Positions 8,447 to 17,507 of a stretch of 64,000 nt of DNA are shown here, piece by piece. The translations under genes were made by a program, and so were the position numbers. A model generated the notes under the pieces. It had not been told where the DNA came from. It saw only the letters and a program-made list of their open reading frames with translations, and made no database searches. Origin of the DNA: Gulbenkiania mobilis (GTDB lineage Bacteria > Pseudomonadota > Gammaproteobacteria > Burkholderiales > Chromobacteriaceae); contig SMDA01000008.1 of the NCBI GenBank assembly GCA_004346645.1, forward strand, positions 1-64,000. The letters are read 5' to 3'. Positions within the stretch are counted from its first letter, which is position 1, and the number at the start of each line of letters is the position of its first letter.

Positions 8447-9757
8447 ATGGTAGCTACGATGACCACGTCACGTCTTGTGCGACGCGCCGCCCTCGGGGCG
8501 GCGTTTGCTTTGCTGCTGGGGCCGGCAGGCGCGGCGCGCTACACCGTCACCGGCGCCGCGCCGGTGGACGCCGGCCCGGTGGCGGCACGCGAGATGGCGC
8601 TGCGCGATGCCGAGTATCAGGCAGCCGTGTTCAAGGGCGCGCACCTGCAGTCGTCCCAACGGCTGGACAATGCAGGTAGCAGCGAAAGCGGCCGCCTGCA
8701 GCCTGATGCGGGGCCGGCGCCCACCTATCGTGTGTTGCGCGAAGGCGTCCGCAATAGCCTCTACGAGGTGACGGTGGAGATGGACGACGCGCCCTTGTCC
8801 GCCACCGCTGCAAGCCGGGGCCGCACGCCCGCTCCCGGACCGGTGTGCAATGAAGCCAGTGCCCGCCCGCTCAAGCGGCGGGTGATCGCCACTTATTTTC
8901 ATCTGCTGCGTTCGGCCCAAGCGCCAGACTTACCTGGGTTGGGGACGGGGGTGCCGGCCGAACTGGCCCGGCGGCTCTCGCTGCGTCCGGCTTTCAGCGG
9001 CCTGTCTGCTGCCACGCTGGCGCTGGTGGCCGATCCGCAGCAGGCCGAACCGCTGGAAGGCGCTGAAACCGTGCGTGAGATCGGGCGGCGCGAGGATGCG
9101 CAGTTCGTGGTTGCCGGCCGCGTGATCGATACCTCGGTGACCGGGCGCAGGATGCGTCCGGTATGGTTCGGGTCCCCGGCCAACGGTGTGGACCCCAGTG
9201 CCCGCTACGAGGGGCCGTTTGCGGGCCTGCTGGGAACGGGAGTGCAGAATCAGGCGTCCGAACGGCAGTTCGAGATCGAGCTGTGGATCTACGATGCCTT
9301 TACTGGGGCAGTACTGGCCAACGATCGGTTGGCCGAAACTGCCCGGGGCGAAGTGATGCCGGCCCGGCCGCTGGCCTTCGGCACCCAGGCCTTCTGGAAC
9401 AGCGATTACGGGCGCGCAGTATCGACGGTCATGGACCGGGCGGTGACACGGTTGGCCGAAACCACTGGCTGCATCCCGTTTGCGGCCCGGGTGGCCCGTG
9501 TAGAGCAGCGCCGGGTGTACCTGAATGCCGGCGGGCTGGATGGTCTGGAGGTCGGCGACCGCCTGCTGGTGTACAAGCCGCGGCCGGCCACGATGATCCG
9601 CTCGGCGGGCAATACCCGCGAGCTGGGGGTGCCCGAGACCTTGGTGGGCGATGTGGAACTGGTGCAGGTCCAGCCCAAGCTGTCGATCGGTGTAGTCAAC
9701 AATGCCCGCCTCGCGGTGGAGGCCGGCGACCACGTGCGCTTCGTGCCACGGCGCTAG
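8447..9757 (+). CDS. flgT: FlgT-like flagellar assembly protein
   Basis: A secreted protein of about 436 aa with an N-terminal signal (ALGAAFALLLGPAGAA). An N-terminal domain carries the AREMALRDAEYQAAVF pattern, the middle domain resembles the curli-like FlgT-M fold, and the C-terminal domain has RVYLNAGGLDGLEVGDRLLVY, typical of FlgT. FlgT is a periplasmic H-ring component in Vibrio. Two in-frame ATGs, 8447 and 8459, both precede the signal peptide; neither has a strong ribosome site. Only 10 bp follow flgP, so they are one operon. Two uptake-like words lie in the gene at 9327 and 9450. Confidence 0.75.
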   Translation: MVATMTTSRLVRRAALGAAFALLLGPAGAARYTVTGAAPVDAGPVAAREMALRDAEYQAAVFKGAHLQSSQRLDNAGSSESGRLQPDAGPAPTYRVLREGVRNSLYEVTVEMDDAPLSATAASRGRTPAPGPVCNEASARPLKRRVIATYFHLLRSAQAPDLPGLGTGVPAELARRLSLRPAFSGLSAATLALVADPQQAEPLEGAETVREIGRREDAQFVVAGRVIDTSVTGRRMRPVWFGSPANGVDPSARYEGPFAGLLGTGVQNQASERQFEIELWIYDAFTGAVLANDRLAETARGEVMPARPLAFGTQAFWNSDYGRAVSTVMDRAVTRLAETTGCIPFAARVARVEQRRVYLNAGGLDGLEVGDRLLVYKPRPATMIRSAGNTRELGVPETLVGDVELVQVQPKLSIGVVNNARLAVEAGDHVRFVPRR

Positions 9758-9823
9758 CCGGGCACCCGATTTGCTTGAACAACAGCGAGGTGTGAATCTC
9801 CTTTGTTGTTCTCTCCTGTACTT

Positions 9824-9851
9824 CCCCGGCGGTTTTCCGCCGGGGTTTTTT
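9824..9851 (+). terminator. Intrinsic terminator after flgT
   Basis: CCCCGGCGG (9824-9832), TTTT, CCGCCGGGG (9837-9845) and TTTTTT form a perfect 9-bp stem with a U tract. It separates the flgP-flgT operon from the next gene. Confidence 0.9.
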
Positions 9852-9931
9852 CATGTCTTGTGCCGGCATCGTTCTTGCCGTACAGCGGGTAGAGCCGGGG
9901 CTGCCGCGCCCGGCACCAAGAGGAGGTGGAC

Positions 9932-10465
9932 ATGAGCAAGATCGAAGAACTGGTAGACCGCATCGCCCAACGGGAACAGGAAGTGGCCCAGGCCCAGGCC
10001 ACTGCACGCGAGGCAGCCACGGCCTGGGCGCAGGACGTGCATGCGCTGTATGCCCGCATTGTCGAGTGGCTGGCGCCGCTGACACAGCCAGGCTATGTTC
10101 AGGTGGACATCCGACCCGAGGCGCGGGTGGAGAACGTGGTGGGTGTGGAAGGCAGCGTGCCGTACGAGGTAGAGGAGCTGCGGTTAACCGGCAAGATGAG
10201 CTTGGTACTGGAGCCGCCGCCGCTGGTGCCCGGCTCCGAGCGCTTCATCGAGGTATACCGCGATCGCAGCGACCTGCCGATCGCCCGGCTGGTGCGCAGG
10301 CAGGGCGGCTGGCTGGTGCAGCTACGGGAAATCGCTTCAACCCCGGCCCCGGGCATTGCGGATGAGCAGCCGCTGGACGCGGATGTGTTTGGCCTGCTTC
10401 TGGAGAGGGCGATGGAGCCGCCCGCCGAGCGCGTTCGGCCCGGCATGGACGACCACGCTCACTGA
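9932..10465 (+). CDS. Conserved-looking hypothetical protein with N-terminal coiled coil
   Basis: The 177-aa cytoplasmic-type protein begins with a charged helical segment (KIEELVDRIAQREQEVAQAQ) likely to form a coiled coil over about residues 2-45. A beta-rich part follows (YVQVDIRPEARVENVVGVEG; LRLTGKMSLVLEPPPLV). AGGAGG at 9921-9926 sits 5 nt before the ATG at 9932 and decides the start over a GTG at 9926. It lies after the flgT terminator and therefore has its own promoter. I do not recognise the family, and I see no flagellar motif. Confidence 0.7.
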   Translation: MSKIEELVDRIAQREQEVAQAQATAREAATAWAQDVHALYARIVEWLAPLTQPGYVQVDIRPEARVENVVGVEGSVPYEVEELRLTGKMSLVLEPPPLVPGSERFIEVYRDRSDLPIARLVRRQGGWLVQLREIASTPAPGIADEQPLDADVFGLLLERAMEPPAERVRPGMDDHAH

Positions 10466-10498
10466 ACCGGCAGCACCCGGGCTGGGGCAAGCCGGTGC

Positions 10499-11386
10499 CT
10501 AGGGGGCGCCGTAGCGGCGGGCAATGCTGGAGAAGTCCAGGGGCCCCTGACCATCATCCACATGTGCGCGGTAGAGTGCGGTGGCCTGCCGTCCCATCGG
10601 AATGTTGGCCTCGCACAGGTTGGCGGCTTCTTCGGCCAACCCCAGGTCCTTGAGCATCAGGGCGCTCATGAAGCCGCCCTGATAGCCCCGGCTGGCTGGT
10701 ACGCCGGGCATCACAGCCGGCCAAGGATTGTAGAGCTCCAACGCCCAGTTGCGGCCTGAACTGCGTGCCATGATCTCGGAAAGCACCCCCGGGTCCAGCC
10801 CGTTCTTCACACCCAGTGCCAGCGCCTCGGCAGTACCGGCCATCAGGATGCCCAGCAGCATGTTATTGCAAATTTTCGCCATCTGACCCGCTCCATGCCC
10901 GCCGGCATGGAAGATGTTGCTGCCCATCGCCTCGAACAGCGGCCGGGCGCGCTCGAGCGCTTCACGCTCGCCACCGACGATGAAGGTCAGCGTGCCGGCC
11001 GTGGCGCCGCCCGTCCCGCCCGAAACCGGCGCATCCAGCATCGGCAGACCGAGGGCTGCGGCCTCACTGGCCACACGTCGGGCGGTGGCCGTGTCGATGG
11101 TGCTGCAGTCGATCACCAGCGTGCCCGCCGTCAGCGCCGTCAGCACGCCTTCACTGCCACAGTAGAGGGCGTCCACATGACGCCCCGTAGGCAGCATGCT
11201 GACGACAGCGTCACAGCCGGCCACGGCCTCGCGGGCACTGGCGGCAGGGTGTGCTCCGGTCTGGGCAAGGCGCTCCATGGCTTCGGAGCTGAGGTCGAAG
11301 ACACAGAGCTCGAAGCCTTTTTTGATCAGGTTGGCGGCCATCGGTCCGCCCATGTTGCCCAGTCCGATGAAAGCGATCCGCTTCAT
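10499..11386 (-). CDS. mmsB: 3-hydroxyisobutyrate dehydrogenase
   Basis: NAD-dependent oxidation of 3-hydroxyisobutyrate to methylmalonate semialdehyde, a late step of valine breakdown. The 295-aa protein starts with the Rossmann signature FIGLGNMGGPMAANL (residues 6-20). It has DAPVSGGTGGATAGTLTFIVGG (substrate loop, around 120-140) and the catalytic Lys region GAGQMAKICNN near residue 170. Its start codon overlaps the stop of the upstream hydrolase by 4 nt, so the two are translationally coupled. It is the last gene of the operon. Confidence 0.93.
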   Translation of the reverse strand: MKRIAFIGLGNMGGPMAANLIKKGFELCVFDLSSEAMERLAQTGAHPAASAREAVAGCDAVVSMLPTGRHVDALYCGSEGVLTALTAGTLVIDCSTIDTATARRVASEAAALGLPMLDAPVSGGTGGATAGTLTFIVGGEREALERARPLFEAMGSNIFHAGGHGAGQMAKICNNMLLGILMAGTAEALALGVKNGLDPGVLSEIMARSSGRNWALELYNPWPAVMPGVPASRGYQGGFMSALMLKDLGLAEEAANLCEANIPMGRQATALYRAHVDDGQGPLDFSSIARRYGAP

Positions 11387-12519
11387 GCTGCTTCTCCTTT
11401 GCCAAGTCCGCTCAAGGGATGCTCATCCTTACTCCAAGGGGAGGCGAAATGGCGCGCCACCCAGGCGTCGTCCACCTCAGACAGATGCGCCCGATGCCAG
11501 CGGGGTGTGCGGTCTTTGTCCACCAAGAGCGCACGCACCCCCTCCCGGAAGTCGGGCAGGGCACAAAAGTTGACCGACAACACCAGCTCCATCCGGAATA
11601 CCTCCGCCAGCGACAGATGGCGCGCCTTGTGCGCGGCAGCCCAGGTGACGGCCACCGAGCTGGGTGAGCCGTGGACGAAGCTGCGCGCGGCGGCAGCCAG
11701 CCACGGGTCGTCGAATGTGCTGCCAGTCAGTGCTTCGGCTACGGCCATCAGGCTGCCCCGGTGCATGAGCCGATGGATCGTCTGAAGGTTGTTTGCCAGC
11801 GGCGAGGCGGGCCAAGCAATGTCCGGCAGCGCCAAAGTGTCCAGCAGCTGGCTCAGCCGCGCGCGGTTGGCCGAAGCGTCCGCCATCCAGCGGGATTGGG
11901 TCAGGACGGCGCAAAGCGTGGGCCAAGCATCGTCGGGCAACAGATGGTCGGCGAGGTTGGCCAGCATCGCGTCGTGAGCATTGAGTGGGGCCCCGGTCAG
12001 ACCGAGGAACAGCCCGGACGCGGCCGGCATGCGCTGCAGGAACCAGCTTCCGCCTACGTCCGGGTAGAGGCCGATGGTGGTTTCCGGCATGGCAATGCGT
12101 GTGGTCGGGGTGACGATGCGGTGGCTTGCACCCGCCATCAGTCCCAGGCCGCCACCCATTACAATGCCCTGGCCCCATATCGCGAGCGGCTTGGGGTAGG
12201 TGTGGATCCGGTAGTCGAGTGTGTACTCCTCGGCAAAGAAGGCTACTGCCGAGGCGGCAGGATGGGTGTCTTCTTCCAGCAGGGCCTGACGGACCGCACG
12301 CACGTCACCGCCGGCACAGAAGGCCTTCTCGCCCGCACCACGCATGACTACCAGTGCGATGCCGTCGTCGCGCGCCCAGGCCACCAGTTGCGCATCCAGC
12401 CGGCGCACCATCGGCAGCGTCAGGGCATTGAGGGTTTTTTCACTGTTGAGCGTGGCCACACCAATGCGATGTCCGCTGGCGGTGGGCAGCTCATCGAATA
12501 GGACGGTGTCGTCGTTCAT
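11383..12519 (-). CDS. 3-hydroxyisobutyryl-CoA hydrolase
   Basis: Crotonase-fold thioesterase that releases 3-hydroxyisobutyrate from its CoA ester in valine catabolism. The 378-aa length and the block IWGQGIVMGGGLGLMAGASH with TTRIAMPETTIGLYPDVGGS are characteristic of HIBCH rather than of shorter enoyl-CoA hydratases. The C-terminal FREGVRALLVDKDRTPRW also fits. It sits between an enoyl-CoA hydratase and mmsB, the expected order of the pathway. An uptake-like word is embedded at 11865-11875. Confidence 0.9.
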   Translation of the reverse strand: MNDDTVLFDELPTASGHRIGVATLNSEKTLNALTLPMVRRLDAQLVAWARDDGIALVVMRGAGEKAFCAGGDVRAVRQALLEEDTHPAASAVAFFAEEYTLDYRIHTYPKPLAIWGQGIVMGGGLGLMAGASHRIVTPTTRIAMPETTIGLYPDVGGSWFLQRMPAASGLFLGLTGAPLNAHDAMLANLADHLLPDDAWPTLCAVLTQSRWMADASANRARLSQLLDTLALPDIAWPASPLANNLQTIHRLMHRGSLMAVAEALTGSTFDDPWLAAAARSFVHGSPSSVAVTWAAAHKARHLSLAEVFRMELVLSVNFCALPDFREGVRALLVDKDRTPRWHRAHLSEVDDAWVARHFASPWSKDEHPLSGLGKGEAA

Positions 12520-12552
12520 GCTGCAATCCTCGGCTAGGCGGGAGGCCCGGCG

Positions 12553-13335
12553 TCAGCGGTTTTTCCAGAGGGGAGGGCGTTTGGCGAGGAAGGCCTGCAC
12601 GCCTTCCTGCTGGTCTTCCGTATCGAAGAGCTTGATGAACAGCTCGCGCTCGTGAATCAGGTTGTGCGCCGGCGGAGCCAAGCGCGCACGCTGTACCAGC
12701 GTCTTGCAGGCTTTCACCGACGAGGGTGACTGCCGGGCCACCTTGTCGGCCAGCGCCAGCGCTGCGTCACGCGCCCCCCCTTGGGACACCACTTCCTCCA
12801 CCAGCCCGATGCGCAGCGCCGTGGCGGCATCCACCCGCTCGCCACACAGAATCATGCGCTTGGCCCAGCCTTCGCCGACCAGCCACGGCAGATGCTGTGT
12901 GCCGCCGGCGCAGGGCAGCAGCCCCACCGCCGCCTCGGGTAAGGCCATGATCGCCTGTGCCTCCGCGATACGCAGGTCGCAGGCGAGGGCGCACTCGAGT
13001 CCGCCCCCCATGGCATAGCCGTTGATGGCCGCGATGCTGACCCCGCGAAAAGCCGACAAGGCTTCGAACGCTTCCCCGAACAGCATCGTCATTTCGGTGG
13101 CAACCCGCTTGTCGCCATCGGCGAACAGCTTGAGATCGGCCCCGGCCGAGAAGAATTTGTCTCCCTGCCCGGTAAGGACGAGGGCGTAGAGTTCCGGGTC
13201 GGCTTCCAGCGCGGCCACCGTGTCTTTCAGGGCCGCCAGGCTGTCCCGGGTCCAGGTGTTGGCCGGCGGGTTGGCGATGGTGAGCAGGGCGGTATGGCCA
13301 TGCTTTTCCACTACAAGCAGCGGGGAGGGGCTCAT
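12553..13335 (-). CDS. Enoyl-CoA hydratase
   Basis: Crotonase family, 260 aa. The oxyanion-hole segments are FSAGADLKLF near residue 60 and INGYAMGGGLECALACDLRI near residue 100, with catalytic Glu candidates in GGGLE and in ALPEAAVGLLP. In this operon it should hydrate methacrylyl-CoA (and possibly tiglyl-CoA). The ATG at 13335 has GGAG 7 nt upstream; the longer frame to 13386 overlaps the neighbouring gene and is unlikely. Confidence 0.9.
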   Translation of the reverse strand: MSPSPLLVVEKHGHTALLTIANPPANTWTRDSLAALKDTVAALEADPELYALVLTGQGDKFFSAGADLKLFADGDKRVATEMTMLFGEAFEALSAFRGVSIAAINGYAMGGGLECALACDLRIAEAQAIMALPEAAVGLLPCAGGTQHLPWLVGEGWAKRMILCGERVDAATALRIGLVEEVVSQGGARDAALALADKVARQSPSSVKACKTLVQRARLAPPAHNLIHERELFIKLFDTEDQQEGVQAFLAKRPPLWKNR

Positions 13336-13360
13336 GGGCAGTCTCCGTCGGTAAAGGGGG

Positions 13361-14521
13361 TCAGCGTAACGCGTCCGCAGCGCCATCGGCCAGCAGCCGC
13401 CGGGCCACGATCATCCGCATCACTTCGTTGGTACCTTCCAGAATCTGGTGCACGCGTACGTCGCGCAGGTGGCGCTCCAGCGGAAAGTCTTTCAGGTAGC
13501 CATAGCCACCGAACAGTTGCAGGGCATTGTTGACCACGTTGAACGACAGATCGGTGGCAAAACGCTTGGCCATGGCACAGTAAGCCGTGGCATCGGCACT
13601 CGCTGCATCCAGCTTGAAGGCGGCCAGGCGCACCATCTGACGGGCGGCCACCAGCTCGGTGAGCATGTCGGCCAGGCGGAACTGCACCGTCTGGAAGTCC
13701 GACAGGGGTTGGCCGAACTGCTGGCGCTCCTGCACGTAGCGCATGGCCGCCTTGAGCGCGGCCTGTGCCGTGCCCACCGCGCAGGTGGCGATGTTGATGC
13801 GTCCGCCATCCAGACCCTTCATGGCGTAGGCGAACCCCATGCCCTCCTCACCGAGGAGGTGGCTGGCCGGCACGCGCACGTTGTCAAAGGTGATGCCCCG
13901 AGTGGGCTGGCTGTTCCAGCCCATCTTCTTCTCCTTCTTGCCGTAGTGGATGCCGGGGGCGTCGGCCGGCACCACGAAGGCGGAGATGCCCCGGGGGCCC
14001 TGCCCTCCGGTTCGGGCCATCACCACCAATACGTCGGTGCTGCCTGCGCCGGAAATGAACATCTTGCTGCCGTTGAGCCGATAGCCGTCTTCCTCGCGTT
14101 CGGCGCGGGTCTTGAGCGAGGCAGCGTCCGAGCCTGCGCCCGGCTCGGTCAGGCAGTAGCTGCCCAATACCGCACCGCTGACCATGCGGGGCACCCATGC
14201 TTCCGCCAGCGCAGGTTGGCCGAAGCTGGCGATCATCCAGGCGACCATGTTGTGGATGGTGAGGTAGGCCGCGGTGGAGGTACACCCGGCCGCCAGCTCT
14301 TCGAACACGATCGCCGCATCCTGACGGCTTAGCCCCAGCCCGCCATGCGCTTCCGGTGTGTACAGTCCGAGAAAGCCCATTTCGCCCGCGCGGCGGATCA
14401 CGTCCACCGGAAAGATCTCTTCCGCATCCCAGACGGCCGCATGGGGTGCCAGCTCGCGTCGGGCGAATTCGCGGGCGCTGGCCTGAAAGGCCAGCTGATC
14501 TTCGGTCAGCTGAAAGTCCAT
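13361..14521 (-). CDS. Acyl-CoA dehydrogenase, probably isobutyryl-CoA/short branched-chain specific
   Basis: FAD-dependent dehydrogenase of 386 aa. Family motifs: YCLTEPGAGSDAASLKTRA (FAD and substrate loop, near residue 125), GGRINIA, QLFGGYGYLKDFPLERHLRDVR, and ILEGTNEVMRM, whose neighbourhood holds the catalytic Glu in most members. Neighbours acting on methacrylyl-CoA and 3-hydroxyisobutyryl-CoA suggest isobutyryl-CoA as substrate. Two uptake-like words lie in the gene at 13707 and 14214. Electrons would pass to ETF, which is not encoded here. Confidence 0.9.
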   Translation of the reverse strand: MDFQLTEDQLAFQASAREFARRELAPHAAVWDAEEIFPVDVIRRAGEMGFLGLYTPEAHGGLGLSRQDAAIVFEELAAGCTSTAAYLTIHNMVAWMIASFGQPALAEAWVPRMVSGAVLGSYCLTEPGAGSDAASLKTRAEREEDGYRLNGSKMFISGAGSTDVLVVMARTGGQGPRGISAFVVPADAPGIHYGKKEKKMGWNSQPTRGITFDNVRVPASHLLGEEGMGFAYAMKGLDGGRINIATCAVGTAQAALKAAMRYVQERQQFGQPLSDFQTVQFRLADMLTELVAARQMVRLAAFKLDAASADATAYCAMAKRFATDLSFNVVNNALQLFGGYGYLKDFPLERHLRDVRVHQILEGTNEVMRMIVARRLLADGAADALR

Positions 14522-14535
14522 GCCTGGTCTCCTCT

Positions 14536-16032
14536 TTATTTCAGGCTGATGGTGGTGTTGACACGGCCGCTGCCGGCGTCGTCGTCGAACCAGCGGCTGG
14601 TCACGGTCTTGGTCTGCGTGTAGAACAGCACCACCTGCTTGCCGTAGGGCCCCAGGTCGCCGAGCTTGGATGCACGCGATCCGGTGAAGCTAAATAGCGG
14701 CACCGGCACCGGGATGGGCACGTTGATGCCCACTTGGCCCACGTCGATCTCTTCCTGGAACTGCCGCGCCGCAGCCCCGCTCTGGGTGAAGAGGGCGGTT
14801 CCGTTGCCGTTGGGGTTGGCGTTGACGAGTGCGATGGCCTCTTCCAGTGTGTCGGCCTCCATCAGGCACAGCACAGGGCCGAAGATCTCCTGACGGTAGA
14901 TCTCCATCTGCGGCCGTACCCCAGAAAAGATGGTGGGACCGACGAAGTTGCCCTGTTCATGGCCCGGCACCGAAACCGTACGCCCATCCAGCTCCAGGGT
15001 GGCGCCTTCGGCCACACCCTGTGCGATCAGCCCGGTCACCCGCTCGCGGGCAGCGCAGGAGATTAGCGGTCCCAGGTCGGGGTTGTCCCGGCCGGGGCCC
15101 ACCTGCAGGGCTCGCGCCTTGTCCACCAGTTCCGGGATCCACGTACGGGCTTCGCCTACCAGAATCGCCACTGACAGCGCCATGCAGCGCTGGCCGGCAG
15201 CGCCGAAGGCGGCACCCGTCAACTGGCTGAGCGTCTGGGCCCGATTGGCGTCGGGCAGCACGATGGCGTGGTTCTTGGCGCCCATCATGCATTGCACGCG
15301 CTTGCCCGCGAGGCTGGCACGCTGGTAGACATGCGTGCCGACACGGGTGGAACCAACGAATGACAGCGCCTTGATATCCGGATGGTCGCACAGCGCGTCG
15401 ACCACCTCCGCCGCACCGTGCACCACATTGAGCACGCCCGGCGGTATGCCGGCCTCCAGTGCCAGTTCCACCAGCCGCATGGTCACCATCGGATCCTGCT
15501 CCGAAGGCTTGAGGACAAAGGTGTTTCCGGTGGCGATCGCCATCGGGAACATCCATAGCGGAATCATCGCTGGAAAATTGAAGGGGGTGATTCCGGCGCA
15601 TACGCCCAAGGGCTGCAGTACGGTATAGGTGTCCACGCTACCGGCCACGTTCTCTGCGTATTCGCCCAGCTGCAGGTGGCCGATGCCCGCGGCATGCTCC
15701 ACTACCTCCAGCCCGCGGAAGATGTCCCCCTCTGCATCGGCCAGGGTCTTGCCCTGCTCTGCGGTGAGGAGGGCGGCCAGCGCCTGCATGTGTTCGCGGA
15801 TCAGCTGCTGGTACTTGAGGAAGATGCGCGCGCGGGTGCCGATGGGCGTTTTCTTCCAGCTGAGGAAGGCGCGCTTGGCCGCAGCCACGGCCGCGTCGAC
15901 CTCCTCCGGAGTGGCCAGCGGTACCCGCGCCAGCACTTCCTGCGTAGCCGGGTTGATGACGTCGCGCCAGGTTTCGCTGGCGGACTCGACGAATTCGCCG
16001 CCGATCAACAGCTTCACGGTGGGCACGTGCAT
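14536..16032 (-). CDS. mmsA: Methylmalonate-semialdehyde dehydrogenase (acylating)
   Basis: CoA-acylating aldehyde dehydrogenase that converts methylmalonate semialdehyde to propionyl-CoA with loss of CO2. The 498-aa protein has [19 protein letters not shown] (residues 143-161, NAD-binding and family signature) and the catalytic Cys283 in [11 protein letters not shown]. The combination [13 protein letters not shown] is typical of MmsA rather than general aldehyde dehydrogenases. It sits 14 bp upstream of the acyl-CoA dehydrogenase gene in the same operon. Confidence 0.95.
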   Translation of the reverse strand: MHVPTVKLLIGGEFVESASETWRDVINPATQEVLARVPLATPEEVDAAVAAAKRAFLSWKKTPIGTRARIFLKYQQLIREHMQALAALLTAEQGKTLADAEGDIFRGLEVVEHAAGIGHLQLGEYAENVAGSVDTYTVLQPLGVCAGITPFNFPAMIPLWMFPMAIATGNTFVLKPSEQDPMVTMRLVELALEAGIPPGVLNVVHGAAEVVDALCDHPDIKALSFVGSTRVGTHVYQRASLAGKRVQCMMGAKNHAIVLPDANRAQTLSQLTGAAFGAAGQRCMALSVAILVGEARTWIPELVDKARALQVGPGRDNPDLGPLISCAARERVTGLIAQGVAEGATLELDGRTVSVPGHEQGNFVGPTIFSGVRPQMEIYRQEIFGPVLCLMEADTLEEAIALVNANPNGNGTALFTQSGAAARQFQEEIDVGQVGINVPIPVPVPLFSFTGSRASKLGDLGPYGKQVVLFYTQTKTVTSRWFDDDAGSGRVNTTISLK

Positions 16033-16108
16033 GGTGTGTCTCCTTTGTGGAAGGCTGCGCCCGCAGGCGCTGTCCGGGCGGCTCTTTGCGGCCGCTTCGG
16101 CAATGGGC

Positions 16109-16957
16109 TTAGTAACGATAAAAGCCTTGGCCCGATTTGCGCCCCAGCCGGCCGGCCTGCACCATCTGTACCAAGAGCGGGCACGCGCGGTACTTGCTGT
16201 CGCGGAATTCGGTGTAAAGGATGTCCATGATCGAGAGGCAGGTATCCAGGCCGATCAGGTCGGCCAGCGCCAGGGGGCCGATGGGATGGTTCATGCCCAG
16301 CTTCATCACTGTGTCGATGTCCTCGGCGGTGGCCAGGTTCTCGTAGAGCACGAAGGCCGCTTCGTTGATCATCGGCATCAGCACCCGGTTGGAGACGAAG
16401 CCGGCACCGTCGCGCACCGTCACCGGCGTCTTGCCGAGGGCTTCGGCCAACCCTGTCACCGCCGCATGAGTGGCATCATCGGTCTGCAGCGCGCGGATCA
16501 CCTCCACCAGCTGCATGACCGGCACGGGGTTCATGAAATGCATGCCGATTACCCGTTCCGGTCGACGGCTCCAAGCTGCGATACGGGTCAGCGAAATGGA
16601 GGACGTGTTGGTAGCCAGGATGGCTTCGGCCGGCAGTACATCGTCCAGAGCCTTGAAGATGCCCTGCTTGATGTCCGCGTTTTCAGTGGCAGCCTCCACC
16701 ACCAGCTGGCAAGGGGCGAGCGCGGCCAGCACGGTGGTAGGGTGGATGCGTCCTAGGGTGGCATCCCGCGCATCCTCCGGCAGTGTCCCCTTGCGGATCA
16801 GCCGCTCCAGGCTGTTGCGGATCGCCTCCAGACCACGCGTGAGTACCGTCTCACTCACGTCGGCCAGCCATACCTCCAGGCCATGCGTGGCCAGCACCTG
16901 CGCGATGCCGTTGCCCATCGTACCGGCGCCAACCACGCCTACCGTGCGAATCTGCAT
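16109..16957 (-). CDS. hbd: 3-hydroxyacyl-CoA (3-hydroxybutyryl-CoA) dehydrogenase
   Basis: NAD-dependent dehydrogenase of 282 aa with the [11 protein letters not shown]ossmann motif (10-20) and [10 protein letters not shown] and [17 protein letters not shown] catalytic-domain segments containing the active His. It ends in the standard C-terminal domain ([27 protein letters not shown]). It is the first gene of the leftward operon, directly behind a palindromic operator. In that context it may act on 2-methyl-3-hydroxybutyryl-CoA from isoleucine as well as on acetoacetyl-CoA. The start at 16957 is chosen because the domain begins at once; the longer frame runs into the operator. Confidence 0.93.
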   Translation of the reverse strand: MQIRTVGVVGAGTMGNGIAQVLATHGLEVWLADVSETVLTRGLEAIRNSLERLIRKGTLPEDARDATLGRIHPTTVLAALAPCQLVVEAATENADIKQGIFKALDDVLPAEAILATNTSSISLTRIAAWSRRPERVIGMHFMNPVPVMQLVEVIRALQTDDATHAAVTGLAEALGKTPVTVRDGAGFVSNRVLMPMINEAAFVLYENLATAEDIDTVMKLGMNHPIGPLALADLIGLDTCLSIMDILYTEFRDSKYRACPLLVQMVQAGRLGRKSGQGFYRY

Positions 16958-16996
16958 TGTCTTCTCCCATAGGTTTTTAGCGCTAACATAGATAAC

Positions 16997-17014
16997 GTTG
17001 ACGTTAACGTCAAC
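16997..17014. promoter_or_regulatory. LiuR-type operator, hbd operon / liuR
   Basis: GTTGACGTTAACGTCAAC is a perfect 18-bp palindrome in the divergent region, 40 bp before hbd and about 92 bp before the MerR-type gene. Its core ACGTTAACGT also occurs in the thiolase promoter region at 17929-17942. LiuR sites in proteobacteria, as I remember them, have this ACGTnnACGT centre. Confidence 0.8.
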
Positions 17015-17105
17015 ATTGGTAGACGCCGCCCCCTTGGTAAAAGGCACGCCGATCATGTGGCAAAAAGGTAAAATGGGCGAGCATCCATACAGGGGCCTTC
17101 AGGAC

Positions 17106-17507
17106 ATGAAGCCGGATCAGAAAACATTCACCATCACCGAGCTTGCACGCGAGTTCGACGTCACCACCCGCACCATCCGTTTCTACGAAGACCAGGGCCT
17201 GCTGGAGCCAGACCGGCTCGGCCAGCGCCGGGTCTACTCGCGGCGCGACCGCGTGCGCCTGATGCTGACGTTGCGAGGCAAGCGTATCGGCCTTTCCCTG
17301 CAGGAAATCCGTGAGCTGTTTGCCCTGTATGACGCGGCCAACGACGACGAGCCGCAATTGCTGGAATTCATTCGCCTTCTGTCTGAAAAGGAGGCCCAGC
17401 TGCAGCAGCAGATGGAGGACATCAAGGTCGTCCTGCGTGAGATTGGACAGTTGCGCACCCAGTGTGAGCAGTGGCTGGAGAAGCGTGCCGCCACGCTGCC
17501 GCAGTGA
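17106..17507 (+). CDS. liuR: MerR-family regulator LiuR
   Basis: The 133-aa regulator has a MerR winged helix at the N-terminus (FTITELAREFDVTTRTIRFY, then EDQGLLEPDR) and a long C-terminal dimerisation helix (EFIRLLSEKEAQLQQQMEDI). There is no metal-binding Cys pattern. This form matches LiuR, which controls branched-chain amino-acid catabolism genes. It is divergent from the valine operon. An alternative start at 17074 has AAGG 4-5 nt upstream and would add 11 residues; the sequence does not settle it. Confidence 0.85.
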   Translation: MKPDQKTFTITELAREFDVTTRTIRFYEDQGLLEPDRLGQRRVYSRRDRVRLMLTLRGKRIGLSLQEIRELFALYDAANDDEPQLLEFIRLLSEKEAQLQQQMEDIKVVLREIGQLRTQCEQWLEKRAATLPQ

